From Diabrotica undecimpunctata (lineage: Eukaryota > Arthropoda > Insecta > Coleoptera > Chrysomelidae): a stretch of DNA of 64,000 nt. Below are positions 20,442 through 31,051 of this stretch, one piece after another. How positions within the stretch are numbered: position 1 is the stretch's first letter; the number at the start of each line of letters is the position of its first letter. The stretch covers positions 8,867,230-8,931,229 of the forward strand of contig NC_092803.1 of the NCBI RefSeq assembly GCF_040954645.1. The letters run 5' to 3'. The position numbers and the translations under genes are program-made. The notes under the pieces were generated by a model that had not been told where the DNA came from, searched no databases, and was given only the letters and a program-made list of their open reading frames with translations.

Positions 20442-22861
20442 AAGTAGGACGAGGCAAAACAGGAAAGGTAGTGGGAAATTTCGGACTTGGTGAAAGAAAC
20501 GAAAGAGGAGATCGTCTAGTTCAATTTTGCCAAGAACACAACCTAGTACTTACTAACACTCTCTTTAAGCTCCCGTACCGTAGACTCTATACCTGGAAAT
20601 CACCGGCAGACTCACCTGGTAAAATAATCAGAAATCAAATAGATTATATCGCTGCACCAATCAGGTTTAGAAATTCCATCAAAGCCGTAAAAACGTACCC
20701 GGGTGCGGACGTAGCATCAGACCACAATCCGGTGGTATGTAAGTTTGAAGTAAAGTTAAAAAAGCCAAATACAAAGAACAGGCCCGAAACGCTAGATATT
20801 AGGAAGCTTTCCAACAATAATATTAAACAACAGATGCAGGAGAATTTAAATACCGAAATATCAAAAATCCTTAAAAATAACAATGAACCGCTGGAAAAGT
20901 GGAGTGAAATTAAAGAAGAGATTAGGACTTCAAGCTCTAAGTTTTTACTACCTGATAAGAGAAAAAAGAAAGACTGGATGACTGCAGAAATCCTTGACAT
21001 GATGGAAGAGAGACGGATATATAAAACTAAAGATACTGCCAAATACCGCGAAACCCATAGACGAATTAGAGCTGAGATAAGAAAATCTAAAGAGAAATGG
21101 TTCTCGAAGAGATGTGAAGAAATCGAACAGTGCGAAAAGGTATACGACTATCACAATATGCATAAGAAGATAAAGGAACTCACAACAAAGAAAAGCTACA
21201 ATATTTTATCGAAAGGGCTATGCGATGATAATGGAAATCTACAACTAGACCCCGACAAAATAGTTAGAATCTGGGAAACTTATGTGGAACAACTGTTTAA
21301 TGATGACCGTCCTAGTGGATATACACTGAGCAATGATGATACTGGCCCTTCTATTCTAAAATCAGAAGTGGAGAATGCTATAAAGGGTCTTAAAAATAAC
21401 AAAAGACCAGGCAACGATAACGTATACGGGGAAGTATTGAAAATGCTGTGCGAAACAAACAGTCAATTTCTAGACAGACTCTTTAACAATATTTATAACA
21501 GCGGGGAGTTTCCTGAAGACTGGCTAGAGTCAACTTTTGTTGCCATACCGAAAAAACCAAAAGCAAAGTCTTGTGATCAACATCGGATGATAAGTCTAAT
21601 TAACCACATTTCGAAGGCATACACCAAGGTTATTTACAACAGAATAAGCAAAAAATGCGAGGATAACATTGGAGATTCGCAGTTTGGGTTTCGAAATTCT
21701 CTTGGGACAAGAGAAGCACTTTTTAGTCTACAGGTACTTATCCAGCGCTGCAGAGATATGAACAAAGACGTGTACATATGCTTTATAGACTACGCAAAAG
21801 CATTCGATAACGTAAAGCACGAAAAGATAATTGAAGTTCTCCATAAGATCGGAGTCGACTACAGAGACATTCGAACAATAGCGAGTCTCTATTGGGGCCA
21901 AACAGCTAAAGTGAAAGTAGGATCTACATTTACCAATAAAATTGAGATCAAGAAAGGGGTACGACAGGGCTGTATCTTGTCTCCTATTCTCTTTAATATA
22001 TACTCAGAAGAAGTATTTAAGACAGCGCTGGAGGAAAGCACAGAAGGCATAAAGATAAATGGACAAATAATTAATAACATAAGGGATGCTGATGACACTG
22101 TGATTCTAGCAAGTAGCATGAAGGAACTGAGTTGCCTAATGAGTAAGATACAAAAAACAAGTGCACAATACGGACTCAGACTAAATATCACAAAAACCAA
22201 ATGGATGTTAGTAAGCAAAACCCAACAACCACCACAGCAACTGATATTGGGCGATGAAAGAATTGAACACGTGGATTTGTACATCTACTTGGGAACAACA
22301 ATTAACTCAAATTGGGATCAAGCGAAGGAAATACGTATAAGAGTAGAAAAGGCAAGAGCATCGTTCACTAGCATGAAGCAAATTTTCACCTCTAAAAGCC
22401 TCACCCTACCTCTCAAAATTCGACTTCTGAAATGTTATGTATTCCAGGTTTTGTTATATGGAATGGAGGCGTGGACAATGACCGCAACATTGATGAAAAA
22501 AGTAGAGGCCTTCGAAATGTGGGCTTACCGACGTATATTACGTATATCCTGGACTGAGCACGTGACCAACGAAGAGGTACTACGCCGGATAGGTAAAGAG
22601 AGAGAGGTAGGAATAAGTATAAAGAAAAGAAAGTTGGAATACTTGGGTCACGTTATGAGACATAATAAATATAGAGTCCTACAACTGATCGTCCAAGGGA
22701 AAATAGACAGCAGAAGGGGTCCAGGGAGGAGAAGACACTCGTGGCTCCAAAACTTGCGGCAATGGTTCGGATTGTCATCTGCTGAACTATTCAGATCTGC
22801 CGCAAGCAAAGTCAGAATAGCCATGTTGATTGCCAACGTTCGGAACGGACAAGGCACATGA
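20387..22861 (+). CDS. Chimeric 824-codon frame: 18 residues of old RT plus RTE-like endonuclease-RT
   Basis: From residue 19 the frame encodes the C-terminal half of an AP-like endonuclease (KVGRGKTGKVVGNFGLGERN; QIDYIAAP; SDHNPVVCKF). A linker and then the RT domain follow: NKRPGNDNVYGE, QFGFRNSLGTREAL, YICFIDYAKAFDNVKHEKII (catalytic Asp), GVRQGCILSPILFNIYSE, and INNIRDADDTVILA where YADD would be expected. The C-terminal region includes YLGHVMRHNKYRVLQLIV, ending IANVRNGQGT. It is uninterrupted and is the longest open frame in the window. It lacks the endonuclease N terminus, and its Met belongs to the older element, so it is not a natural gene start. The Tyr to Asp change in the YADD box should impair RT. 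Confidence 0.9.
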   Translation: MSPKLFIILLEFMFLNNLKVGRGKTGKVVGNFGLGERNERGDRLVQFCQEHNLVLTNTLFKLPYRRLYTWKSPADSPGKIIRNQIDYIAAPIRFRNSIKAVKTYPGADVASDHNPVVCKFEVKLKKPNTKNRPETLDIRKLSNNNIKQQMQENLNTEISKILKNNNEPLEKWSEIKEEIRTSSSKFLLPDKRKKKDWMTAEILDMMEERRIYKTKDTAKYRETHRRIRAEIRKSKEKWFSKRCEEIEQCEKVYDYHNMHKKIKELTTKKSYNILSKGLCDDNGNLQLDPDKIVRIWETYVEQLFNDDRPSGYTLSNDDTGPSILKSEVENAIKGLKNNKRPGNDNVYGEVLKMLCETNSQFLDRLFNNIYNSGEFPEDWLESTFVAIPKKPKAKSCDQHRMISLINHISKAYTKVIYNRISKKCEDNIGDSQFGFRNSLGTREALFSLQVLIQRCRDMNKDVYICFIDYAKAFDNVKHEKIIEVLHKIGVDYRDIRTIASLYWGQTAKVKVGSTFTNKIEIKKGVRQGCILSPILFNIYSEEVFKTALEESTEGIKINGQIINNIRDADDTVILASSMKELSCLMSKIQKTSAQYGLRLNITKTKWMLVSKTQQPPQQLILGDERIEHVDLYIYLGTTINSNWDQAKEIRIRVEKARASFTSMKQIFTSKSLTLPLKIRLLKCYVFQVLLYGMEAWTMTATLMKKVEAFEMWAYRRILRISWTEHVTNEEVLRRIGKEREVGISIKKRKLEYLGHVMRHNKYRVLQLIVQGKIDSRRGPGRRRHSWLQNLRQWFGLSSAELFRSAASKVRIAMLIANVRNGQGT

Positions 22862-22869
22862 AGAAGAAG
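20442..22869 (+). mobile_element. 5'-truncated RTE-like retrotransposon with GAA tail and target duplication
   Basis: The insertion is flanked by AAATAACTTGA at 20431-20441 and 22870-22880, a target duplication of about 11 bp. It ends in a short (GAA)n tail immediately after the stop codon. Its 5' end falls inside the endonuclease domain. Truncated 5' end, tail and flanking duplication are hallmarks of target-primed reverse transcription. It landed in an older RT relic in the same orientation. Confidence 0.93.
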
Positions 22870-22880
22870 AAATAACTTGA

Positions 22881-23345
22881 GTGAGATAGCATGGGAATTA
22901 ATGTCAATGGTGAAATATTAAACCACTTGCGCTTCGCTGACGATATCGTTTTGATATCAGGCAATTTGATATGGGCATCAAAGAAGCCCAGTGAACTATG
23001 TATCAAAACAAGTAAGTTTAGAAATTAACCCTACAAAAACCCAGTATATGATAAACTTGGTCCCTAGTCGCTATATAATCGTAAATGATGGAGATATCGA
23101 ACACGTAACAGTCTATAAATATTTTCTTGTGCTGACTTAAAGTTAACACTCTATAAAAATCATGTGCAAAAAATCAGAGTACCTCAGCGAGCCATGGAGC
23201 GATCAATTTTGAGGTTACCATTAAGATATAGAGTCCCAAATGAAATTTATAAAAGCCAGAACAGTAATCAAAGATGCTGTAGAAAGAATAGTATACATGA
23301 AGTGAAATTGGGCTGAACACGTGGCGAGAAGGAAAGTGGACTACA
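22881..23345 (+). pseudogene. Older RT relic, part 2
   Basis: The reading resumes SEIAWE. After a 1-nt shift it gives GINVNGEILNHLRFADDIVL, a normal FADD box. Then come SLEINPTKTQYM, IEHVTVYKY, RVPQRAMERSILRLPLRYRV, MKWNWAEHVARRK. These blocks are the thumb and C terminus of a BovB/RTE-type or craniofacial-development-protein-2-like RT. Stops and shifts are frequent. It is the 3' part of the element broken by 20442-22869. Confidence 0.82.
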
Positions 23346-23939
23346 CGTGTAATGCAAATATTAGTAGAGTAGACCTCCAGTACGATGAAGCGATAACTGT
23401 AAGAGAGTTACAACAAACTGGATACATACGGCATAAAACAGCAGCACTGGAAACGACTAAGGAGCGCTTATTTTCAGCTGTGGACACTGATGATGGTGAT
23501 AATCAAGTGTCTTATAATCCTTGCTAAGATGTCATAACATATTTATTTGGAACTCCTTTTATAGCCAATACCCACCAAAAAACATCTGGAACTACTATGT
23601 GACTTCCCCAGACCAATCATCATATAATATATTGAGCTTTCATTCCATCGTGGCATTTATCAGAAATAGTGTTTGTTACCGAATACGAAGACAGGCTCTC
23701 TCGAGGTCTGTGAAGGGGATGTCGTAAGTTTATACGGTTCTTATGCCTTCGAGACATGCTTAGAAGAACGTGAATAATGTTTTATTCTGTAATTGGGTAT
23801 AAAGTAACTTCAAATTCATGTATTTTATAGCAACTTTATGTGGACGCAAGTCCATTATTCAACCAAGAACCCAATCTTCTACTTATCACGTCCCATACAT
23901 GTTCAAAAATCAAAAGACCTATCTTAGCTTGGGAAGAAC
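23346..23939. other. No feature recognised
   Basis: A short frame to 23527 (TTKERLFSAVDTDDGDNQ) continues from the RT relic, but I cannot place it. The rest shows no motif. Confidence 0.4.
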
Positions 23940-24620
23940 ATTTACTACAAGTCACGAAGGGACTTGTTAGTGACTACTGCTGTATTAATGGTATTATTCT
24001 TTGCAAAAATTAGGATTTCTAGTATCTGAAGATATGGTGTAACTATGAATTTTACAGGACTTACCATACTCTTGTACTTTTTTCCTTTCAGTCCTTCACT
24101 TATTTTTCGATCATAAAGTACCCCGTTTTTCGACATTAACTTGATTCCTCTATAGTTTTTGCAGTCCTGAATGTCCTCTGTATATTTATACAACGATACC
24201 ATCACGGTCTCCCTCCATACATCGGGTTCTCCTCCTTCCTTGCTGATATATCCTACTTATCATTTGCCACAACATATCCACCCCTTCCTCTCCAAAAGCT
24301 TTCCAAATGTCCACCACAAGTATTCCATCATGATCTACTGTTTTACCACTCTTCCATTCGTACTCTTAGTCTGCCGCATGTGAGTCAAGTTTCTTGATGA
24401 CTTGCCCCTTACTTTAGCAATGCCGTATAATCTTTTCATCTTCTCGGGTGTTTGCAATTCTTCGTACAGCTTTGCTGGCGAGCATTTCTTAGCAGTAGCT
24501 ACATCATCGTTCCACCACCAAGTTTCTTTTTCCTTAGAAGGACCTTTATCAGATGTTTTTCCTAGCACTTCCTATCCCATTCGGATCACAACTTTGCTGT
24601 TGACTTCCCATCAGATATTA
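23940..24620 (-). mobile_element. Endonuclease-RT relic, central part
   Basis: The minus strand reads LGKTSDKGPSKEKETWWWND then DVATAKKCSPAKLYEELQTP, KRLYGIAKVRGKSSRNLTHM and RQTKSTNGRVV. In another frame it gives DIQDCKNYRGIKLMS near 24170. WWWND, then the DLTHxRQ block, then DCxNYRGIxL is the order between endonuclease and RT in RTE-like insect elements. It is truncated on both sides and shifted between blocks. Confidence 0.85.
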
Positions 24621-25689
24621 AACTCTCTGAGCTATCCAATATTAAACAGAAGATTAAAATATTAAAAAAGGATCTAATACAAAAACAAAAATTATCCCTT
24701 TATACTATAGCTATGGCAAAAAGCAATAAACCAGTTAGACCCGACCAAATTAGTGTAATTTAGTATTTTTATTGCAATGTACAAAAGCGGTCAACTACTG
24801 GAAGATTGGTTAGGGTCTTTTTCATTTTATCATTTTGTAAAGTGTCCGTTTATTGATCGTGGGCCACCATATTGGTTATAATAAATCTTTATAACGTAGC
24901 CAAAAAAGGGAACTGGATCCAAATATAGCGACTTCAGACCGTAAGCTTAATGAGTCACACTTTGAAAATACTTTTACGAATTCTGCTGAACCGTATACGA
25001 GTGTACATTCTCTATCATGGAGTACACTCGTATGCGGTTCTGTATTTTTGGCTGCTAAAATAGTTGTCTGTACGTCGAGCTCGGCGAAATAAAAATGGCC
25101 TCTATCGACACGGTTTTAGTGAGCACGATAGTCAAATAAAAAAAAATAAAAATATGGTGAAGAAGATCTAACCTAACGCGAAAAGACAATAGTCTGTATC
25201 ATCTATTTGATCCCAGTATGTTAGTCAGCTAGCTCGACTAAAATGAATGTGCTCAAATTTTACTGCCTCATAACATAACTATTATTTCTTATTGTGCTCT
25301 GTTTTGATGTATATCAAATATAATTGTTAATAACAAATATAGCAATTTGTAAAATTGGTGCTTAAAGTCGAAATGTCAAATATTAACTCAACTGTCATTT
25401 TCATCAAGTAGATCATAGATAAATTACACCTATAAATAGTATTACCACCTTATAGATTGGTAACAGGGATAGCCAAGGTCAAATCATGTTCGGATTAGGC
25501 GCCCATTCGCTTGGTGGCGCTGCTAGTCTCGTTCCTGCGCGGAGTGAGTGTGCTGTGATCAAGTCAAAGTTGAGTTTAGACAAATACGGCGCCATATTTG
25601 TATTTGTTTTATTTTTTATAATTTATTTTATAATTTAAAATTTTTTGTATAAATAGTGCAAAATCGTACAATTTTCGACGATTTTTTAT
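24621..25689. other. Mostly unrecognised; one strong hairpin
   Basis: No coding similarity is visible. A 19-bp inverted repeat lies at 24988-25040 and is listed separately. 25480-25560 is relatively GC-rich. Confidence 0.4.
24988..25040. repeat. Short hairpin, 19-bp arms
   Basis: GAACCGTATACGAGTGTAC is followed, after a 15-nt loop, by GTACACTCGTATGCGGTTC, its complement with one mismatch. The stem is too short and lacks the length expected for an insect pre-miRNA. A foldback remnant is more likely. Confidence 0.75.
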
Positions 25690-26030
25690 TATGGAATCGA
25701 ACACGAACATGGAATAACAATGTAGAGACGAAGAACTGAACAAAAAAGATGTGTTCCAGATTGCATGGATACTACCAAAGAATATAGACGCTTAAGCGTC
25801 TATATTCTTTGATACTACTTTTTTAAGTCCAGGACATTATATGGATATGTTTGATAAATGGGTGAATGCTGTTAACAGCCCTAATTAGAGAATGCTGCAA
25901 AAGAAACTATTTATAACAATTTTCGTGTATGCGCTAGTCATTTTAAAGAGGAAGATATAGTCAATGTTGGAAATAGCGGTATTACGAGAACAGCCGTCCC
26001 GAGTTTGTTTTTACCAGGACCAGGTAAGAA
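25690..26030 (+). pseudogene. THAP zinc-finger exon relic
   Basis: THAP fingers are C2CH DNA-binding domains found in P-element-type transposases and related host genes. Here CVPDC supplies the Cys pair (near 25749-25763). FLSPGHYMDMF and DKWVNAVN give the Trp region, and NFRVCASHFKEEDI the Cys-x2-His pair. AVPSLFLPGPG follows, with a GTAAG donor at about 26021. The frame is broken by a 43-bp palindromic insertion (25768-25818) and again near 25885. A possible next exon begins GGGSTTILKS after a TTTGTAG acceptor at about 26164, but it soon runs into an RT relic. Whether this was a transposase or a host THAP gene cannot be told. Confidence 0.75.
25768..25818. repeat. Palindromic micro-insertion with 8-bp flanking duplication
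   Basis: A 36-bp perfect palindrome (25776-25811, half-site CAAAGAATATAGACGCTT) interrupts the THAP reading frame. The octamer GATACTAC occurs at 25768-25775 and again at 25811-25818, so 43 bp were gained. Removing them restores CMDTTFLSPGH in frame. Size and flanks are consistent with a minimal hAT-type foldback, two terminal repeats with almost nothing between. Confidence 0.85.
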
Positions 26031-26179
26031 CTATTATACCACTGACCTATATTCTTATTCACATTATATCTGACCTTTTACTATAAAATTAGTTTATAAA
26101 TTTAACCTAAAATTGTATATTATAAAACCAGTCTTACTTAGCTTAGTATTTGAATTATTTGTAGGTGGTGGTTCAACAA

Positions 26180-26714
26180 CTATCTTAAAAAGCATCACCT
26201 TAGAGAGGGTTCGGCATAAATTTCTACAGGTGTGCGCCTTTCAAAGTTGGATTAGTTTAGCAGACCATGACTACACTATCATGGAGAGGTCTATGAGCTT
26301 GCCTGCTTTAAGTATGAGGAGGGATCTGTCCCTCTCTTGTGAGTGAGATTGGTCTTAGAGTACCATCTTACCATGGTTTGCCTCATCTATGTACTTTTAA
26401 TGTTCCATTTTGTAGAACAACCTATGGTGCTAATAGCCCACTGAATAGATACTTATCTTTGTTAAACAACCTAAATGTAAATGTATTTAATATGTCCCTC
26501 AATAAATATATAAATATTAGTAGAAGAGTTACTGGTACCATAGAGTTTGGAAACTTAACTGTGTAAAATACTTCATGTTTTTATTGTAACTAGGTAATAC
26601 TTTACATATTTTTTTATTTTTGTTATGCTATTTTTCCATCTTTATTGTTTGTGCTGGATTTTAGAATCATAGAACTAACTGTTGGGTTTATAGGTTTTAA
26701 AATGTCATTACATG

Positions 26715-26783
<69 letters not shown>

Positions 26784-26970
26784 ATATATATGTGTACATG
26801 CATGTGTTTGTGTACATAATATATTTTTATTTCACATTATTTAATTTTATTATCTTAAAATACTGTGTACTTAACCACTAAGTTGTAACATTTAATCGGC
26901 TTGTCCCGTATATTAGCCTGCATCCACATAGACAGCGGTAAGGCGTTCAGAGTTATGAATAAATAAATTT
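26180..26970 (+). mobile_element. CR1/Jockey-like 3' end relic including 3' UTR with (TA)n
   Basis: The frame reads LERVRHKFLQVCAF and LPALSMRRDLSLS. After a shift it gives EIGLRVPSYHGL then FNVPFCRTTYGANSPLNRYL and NVFNMSLNKYI, ending at a stop at 26566. This is the C-terminal tail of CR1/Jockey-type RT proteins (compare HRTDYARHFSLSRML at about 46170). The 3' UTR contains a (TA)n array and appears to end near the AATAAATAAA at about 26960. The RT catalytic core is missing. Confidence 0.75.
26721..26791. repeat. (TA)n microsatellite in retroelement 3' UTR
   Basis: The array is almost pure TA with one TCT interruption near 26780. TGTGTACATGCATGTG follows. Confidence 0.97.
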
Positions 26971-28418
26971 GAATGTGTTGACAGGGATCTTTCCTATTCT
27001 GTTGATGATAGGGATGGGATGTCTGATCTTAAGATGACATACTGGTGAAAAAATCTGTTGATTGTAATTGTGTTTGTCATTTGGCTTGTATTATTAATAT
27101 TTCTTGTAACACATATAACATTTCTTGTAACATTTTTATAAATAAAGATTTTATTCTATATTTTATTCTGTAATTTTTTTAACCACTTTGGCATTTTAAT
27201 GTAATGGAAAATAAATATAGTCCCAACATAACAAGAAAACCCAAAAAGTATACGAAAAATATTTATTATCGTATAGGATAAGGATTTTTCTTGTTATTTT
27301 AGGATTATATCGATTTTCCTTTACTTTAAAATGAGTTCACAATCCTAGGTAATATTACTAAACTTTTGAATTTAGCGCCATGTATATATAGTTACGCGCC
27401 CGATCACTAGGTGATGCGCCAATCATTGTTTTATTCCTTAACACGGAAGTTTCAATGCTAGGTGGTAGTGTGCTATGAAGTAGATCGATATTTGAATGTG
27501 TCAAATTCTTTGTGAACCTTATTTATGTATATCAGCTTCGTTACAACAGACACAACAAATAATAGCAGGGTTTTTATACCTTGCTCATATATCTATTAAC
27601 TTTCCCATATACACAGACCCTAGTTTACCTTAATTTTATGTACACGAAACAATGTTTTGTTTTGCCGAACGATCAAGTTATTTGCAAGTTTTTACAACCG
27701 CCAACCCTCCTAATTTCCCTAACAGATTCCGGTCCTGATGAGATCCTCTAGCTGGACCAGTTTTTGTGCTTTTGATTACTACCCACCTTTCTCCATTAGC
27801 GGTTCTTCTGCGATATTCTCGTTCTTTCTTCTTAATGGACGCGTACGTGTATAATGTATGTGGATATGTGGAGAAATGCAGTCGAATGGCAGCGATAGAA
27901 TCCCGAAATTAATATTTCGGAGTTGTGTACGGTAAATTAAAGGCGTTAGCTGTTTTGCGGAGGTTTTGAGGATGATTAAGGATAATATACGAAGACTATA
28001 TTATAGTTACTATAGCTATTGCTGCATCTAATAGTAATGATATTTATCCTTTTTATCCCTTTAATGTTATCAAAGATTAAAGGTAAAAAAAGTCATTGTA
28101 CTATCGTGCTGCGAGACCTTCCATCTAAGGATCTTTTAAAATATTCTTTTTTGGGATTTGAAAATCAACTTTTCTGAAAAGTTGAGTGAGATATTGCGAT
28201 AGCGGCATACGCTGCTAGAAATGTAAATTACCGAAATAAAAATATGAGAATTGGAGAATTTTAGGTGAAAAGTTGTAGAGATAATTAATTACACCATTTG
28301 TGATTTATGAAAATTAGAGAGATACGGCAAATTCTGTAAATGTAATGTAATTATGGACTTGCCTTTTTTACAAATCAACCTAAATTTAGCTTAAACTATT
28401 AAAGCACAATGTGATTAC
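26971..28418. other. No feature recognised
   Basis: I see no coding similarity, terminal repeats or RNA gene in these 1.4 kb. Confidence 0.4.
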
Positions 28419-28975
28419 TAGACTTCGGCAAATATGCATATTGCATATTTTGCATATTGTGCATATTTTATGCAAATATTTCATATTTTGGCATATTTGT
28501 ATAAAAGTTTGCATAAAGTGCATACAAGTTCAGATTTTTATACTGTATTTGAAAATTTTTAAACATACCAATTTATTTCAATTCTTGTATAAAATTTTGT
28601 AGTCATTTTAATCAAGAATCTCTACAGGTACAAAACATTTACAATTTCAAAGAAGATCAATTTAAGTAGCCCTCAACATTCTTAGAAAGTCTCGGTCACT
28701 GAGGCATTCAGTTATTGGATAATCGCTAAGGGTTCGCTCATTTGCATTTTATGATCTAATCCCCAAATCTATCTACAATTTATTGTATCTTAACAGCAGG
28801 TAAACGGCTAATAGTTTTGTTCCTAATTTAGGGATTTTCCAAAATCTCCCAGTTTATTGAATTAGGTACCTAAATATTTCTAATTTGATGCTCAGATTTG
28901 TAAATCATTTTTGTTTTGATATTCAAAGCGTAAACACTCGTTGTGCGTAACAAAAAGGAAGATTGTGATTTTATA

Positions 28976-29071
28976 ATGCCTAAAACAACCAGTGCTTCAA
29001 CTTGGATTAAACCTTATAAAGAGCTGTCTATGGATATGGGAAAAATCTACTGTTCAGTCTGTGGCAAAATT
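28976..29071 (+). pseudogene. hAT transposase exon 1 (zinc finger start)
   Basis: A 96-nt exon starts at ATG: MPKTTSASTWIKPY, ending GKIYCSVCGKI, directly before a GTAAGT donor at 29072. The Cys pair CSVC is completed by His residues in exon 2. The phase-0 junction to 29685 gives CGKI-IACEKKFQIDQHV, a C2H2 BED-like finger. I classify it with exon 2 as a pseudogene because of the downstream frameshift. Confidence 0.75.
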
Positions 29072-29684
29072 GTAAGTATCTAATATTTTCTATTAAATAT
29101 CTAATATTTCATACATACAGGGTGTTTCCAAATGACACTTACAACGTTTGACTGTAGATATTTCTCGAAAAATTGAACAAAACGATATAGTTAATGAGGG
29201 GTCAAACTTATTTACTTTTCGAGATACAGGGTGTTAAAATTAAAAAAAATTAAATTCTTTTAGTTAATAACAACAATAACTTTAAAACCAATAAACGTAT
29301 TTACTTGAAATTTAGTACTCGTAGGTTGTTTTTAAATGAAAAATAGCTTCCTTTAGTGAGAAAAAATTGTCCATGGTACAATACAATGGTGTGTATTTAG
29401 AAAAATTTTTCACCTTTACTTTTTTTTATGAAGTCAGCTATTCTAAAACACAATTATTTTTATTGTAATTGAATTAACAAAAAAAACTTTTGTTGAATTT
29501 TAAAATAAGTTATATGATGTACTAATGGTTAGTAACAAAAACTAATTTGTGGATTAATACTGCATTTAAAACACTTAGCGAGTGTTTTTTTGCCAAACCA
29601 GTTATTTGATTAACCAAAAACACCTTGTATATTTTTATATTTTAAAGGTTGGGTTAAAATAAAGGTTTTTATTTTTATTTATAG

Positions 29685-31051
29685 ATAGCATGTGAGAAGA
29701 AATTTCAGATAGACCAACATGTGAGAACTGCTTCACACATTGCAAAAAAAGGAAAAATAGGAGGAAAACATCAAACTTCAATGGCTAAATGTTTCCAATC
29801 TACTTCAAAAAATTAGATGAGCAAGAAACTTTTAATGAAGACTTGTGTCGCGCATTAGTGTCTGCAAACATACCGCTTTCAAAATTAGCAAATGTAAATT
29901 TTAGTTCGTTTCTAAAAAAATATTGCAAACTTAATGTTCCAAGTGATCGGTCTCTAAGAAGAAATAATGTGAACGGGCTATACTCGTCGGTGTTAATTAA
30001 TATTAAGGAAGAAATTGCAGATAATTATTTTTACATATCTGTAGACGAAACCGCTGATTCCTCAGGAAAGTATATTGCTCATTTATTGATTGGTGTTCTT
30101 AAAGAAGATACCTTACCAAAATCTCATCTTATTTCATGCCAGCAACTTGAGAAAACAAATGCTTTAACAATTTCGCGTTTTATACAAGAAACATTAGCAA
30201 CTTTTTTTCTTTCGACAACTATTCCTTCTAATAAATTACTGCTTATTTTATCGGATGCTGCTCCTTATATGGTGAAAGCAGGACAAAATTTAAAAATATT
30301 TTTCCCAGATTTAATACATGTTACTTGTGTAGCGCATGGATTAAACAGAGTTGCAGAGGAAATACGAAAAAAGTTTCCTCTTGTAAATACCATGATATCC
30401 AGTGTCAAAAAAGTATTTCTTAAATCTCCTATAATAATTCAACTTTATAAAGAAATGCTACCTAACATTCCTCTTCCACCACAACCTATTTTAACGCGAT
30501 GGTTAGAAGCAGCTTATTTTTATGCAGATCATTTTGTTAAAATAAAGAACATAATTGATACGTTAACAGATGAAAGTTCCCAATCTCTTTTGGATTCTAA
30601 ACAAACTTTTCAGAGTAACTTGCTTCAACAAGAACTTTCATTTATAAAATCAAATTTTAGTTTTGTTCAAAAAACAATTACTCAGTTAGAATCACCAAAA
30701 CTGTCATTGTTCGAAAGTACAGCATTAATAAAAGAATTTGCGTCATGTTGTCGGAACGTTAGAGGTAATATTGGAAAAGATATTTTAAAAAAATTTGAAG
30801 CTACTATGGAAAAAACTAAAGGTTACCATATTCTTTCTGAAGTAGTTAGTGTTCTAGCTGGAAATATTTCGGAAACAATTAATTCAGAACCAAATGTTTT
30901 GGTTAGTTTGAAAAATGCTCCCGTTACATCAGTTGATGTTGAACGAAGTTTTTCCATATATAAATATATGTACTCAGACAGAAGCCACAAGTTTTTGTTA
31001 GAAAATTTTCAACACCACTTGGTCATTTATTGTTACCATAATTCTAAATAA
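29685..31051 (+). pseudogene. hAT transposase exon 2 (420-codon open part, one frameshift)
   Basis: The acceptor TTTATAG ends at 29684. The exon opens IACEKKFQIDQHVRTASHIA, whose His residues complete the finger. In an A run at about 29804-29811 a 1-nt loss shifts the frame. After it, one uninterrupted frame runs to 31051: KLDEQETFNEDLCRALVSAN, YFYISVDETADSSGKY (first catalytic Asp), LLILSDAAPYMVKAG (second Asp), THVACVAHG-like VTCVAHGLNRVAEE, RWLEAAYFY, and the dimerisation tail APVTSVDVERSFSIYK. Translation from the internal ATG at 29789 would give a protein with the catalytic domain but no finger. The protein type resembles CGG-binding-protein-like insect hAT transposases. Confidence 0.85.

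Noticed and set aside
20387..22861. An intact functional retrotransposon gene
   Set aside because: The start Met belongs to another element, the endonuclease N terminus is missing, and the RT palm box is DADD.
24988..25040. A microRNA precursor
   Set aside because: The 19-bp stem is shorter than an insect pre-miRNA arm duplex plus basal stem, and no conserved seed is recognised.
28411..28602. A 63-codon frame rich in Ile, His and Cys
   Set aside because: It is the translation of GCATATT subterminal repeats of the hAT element.
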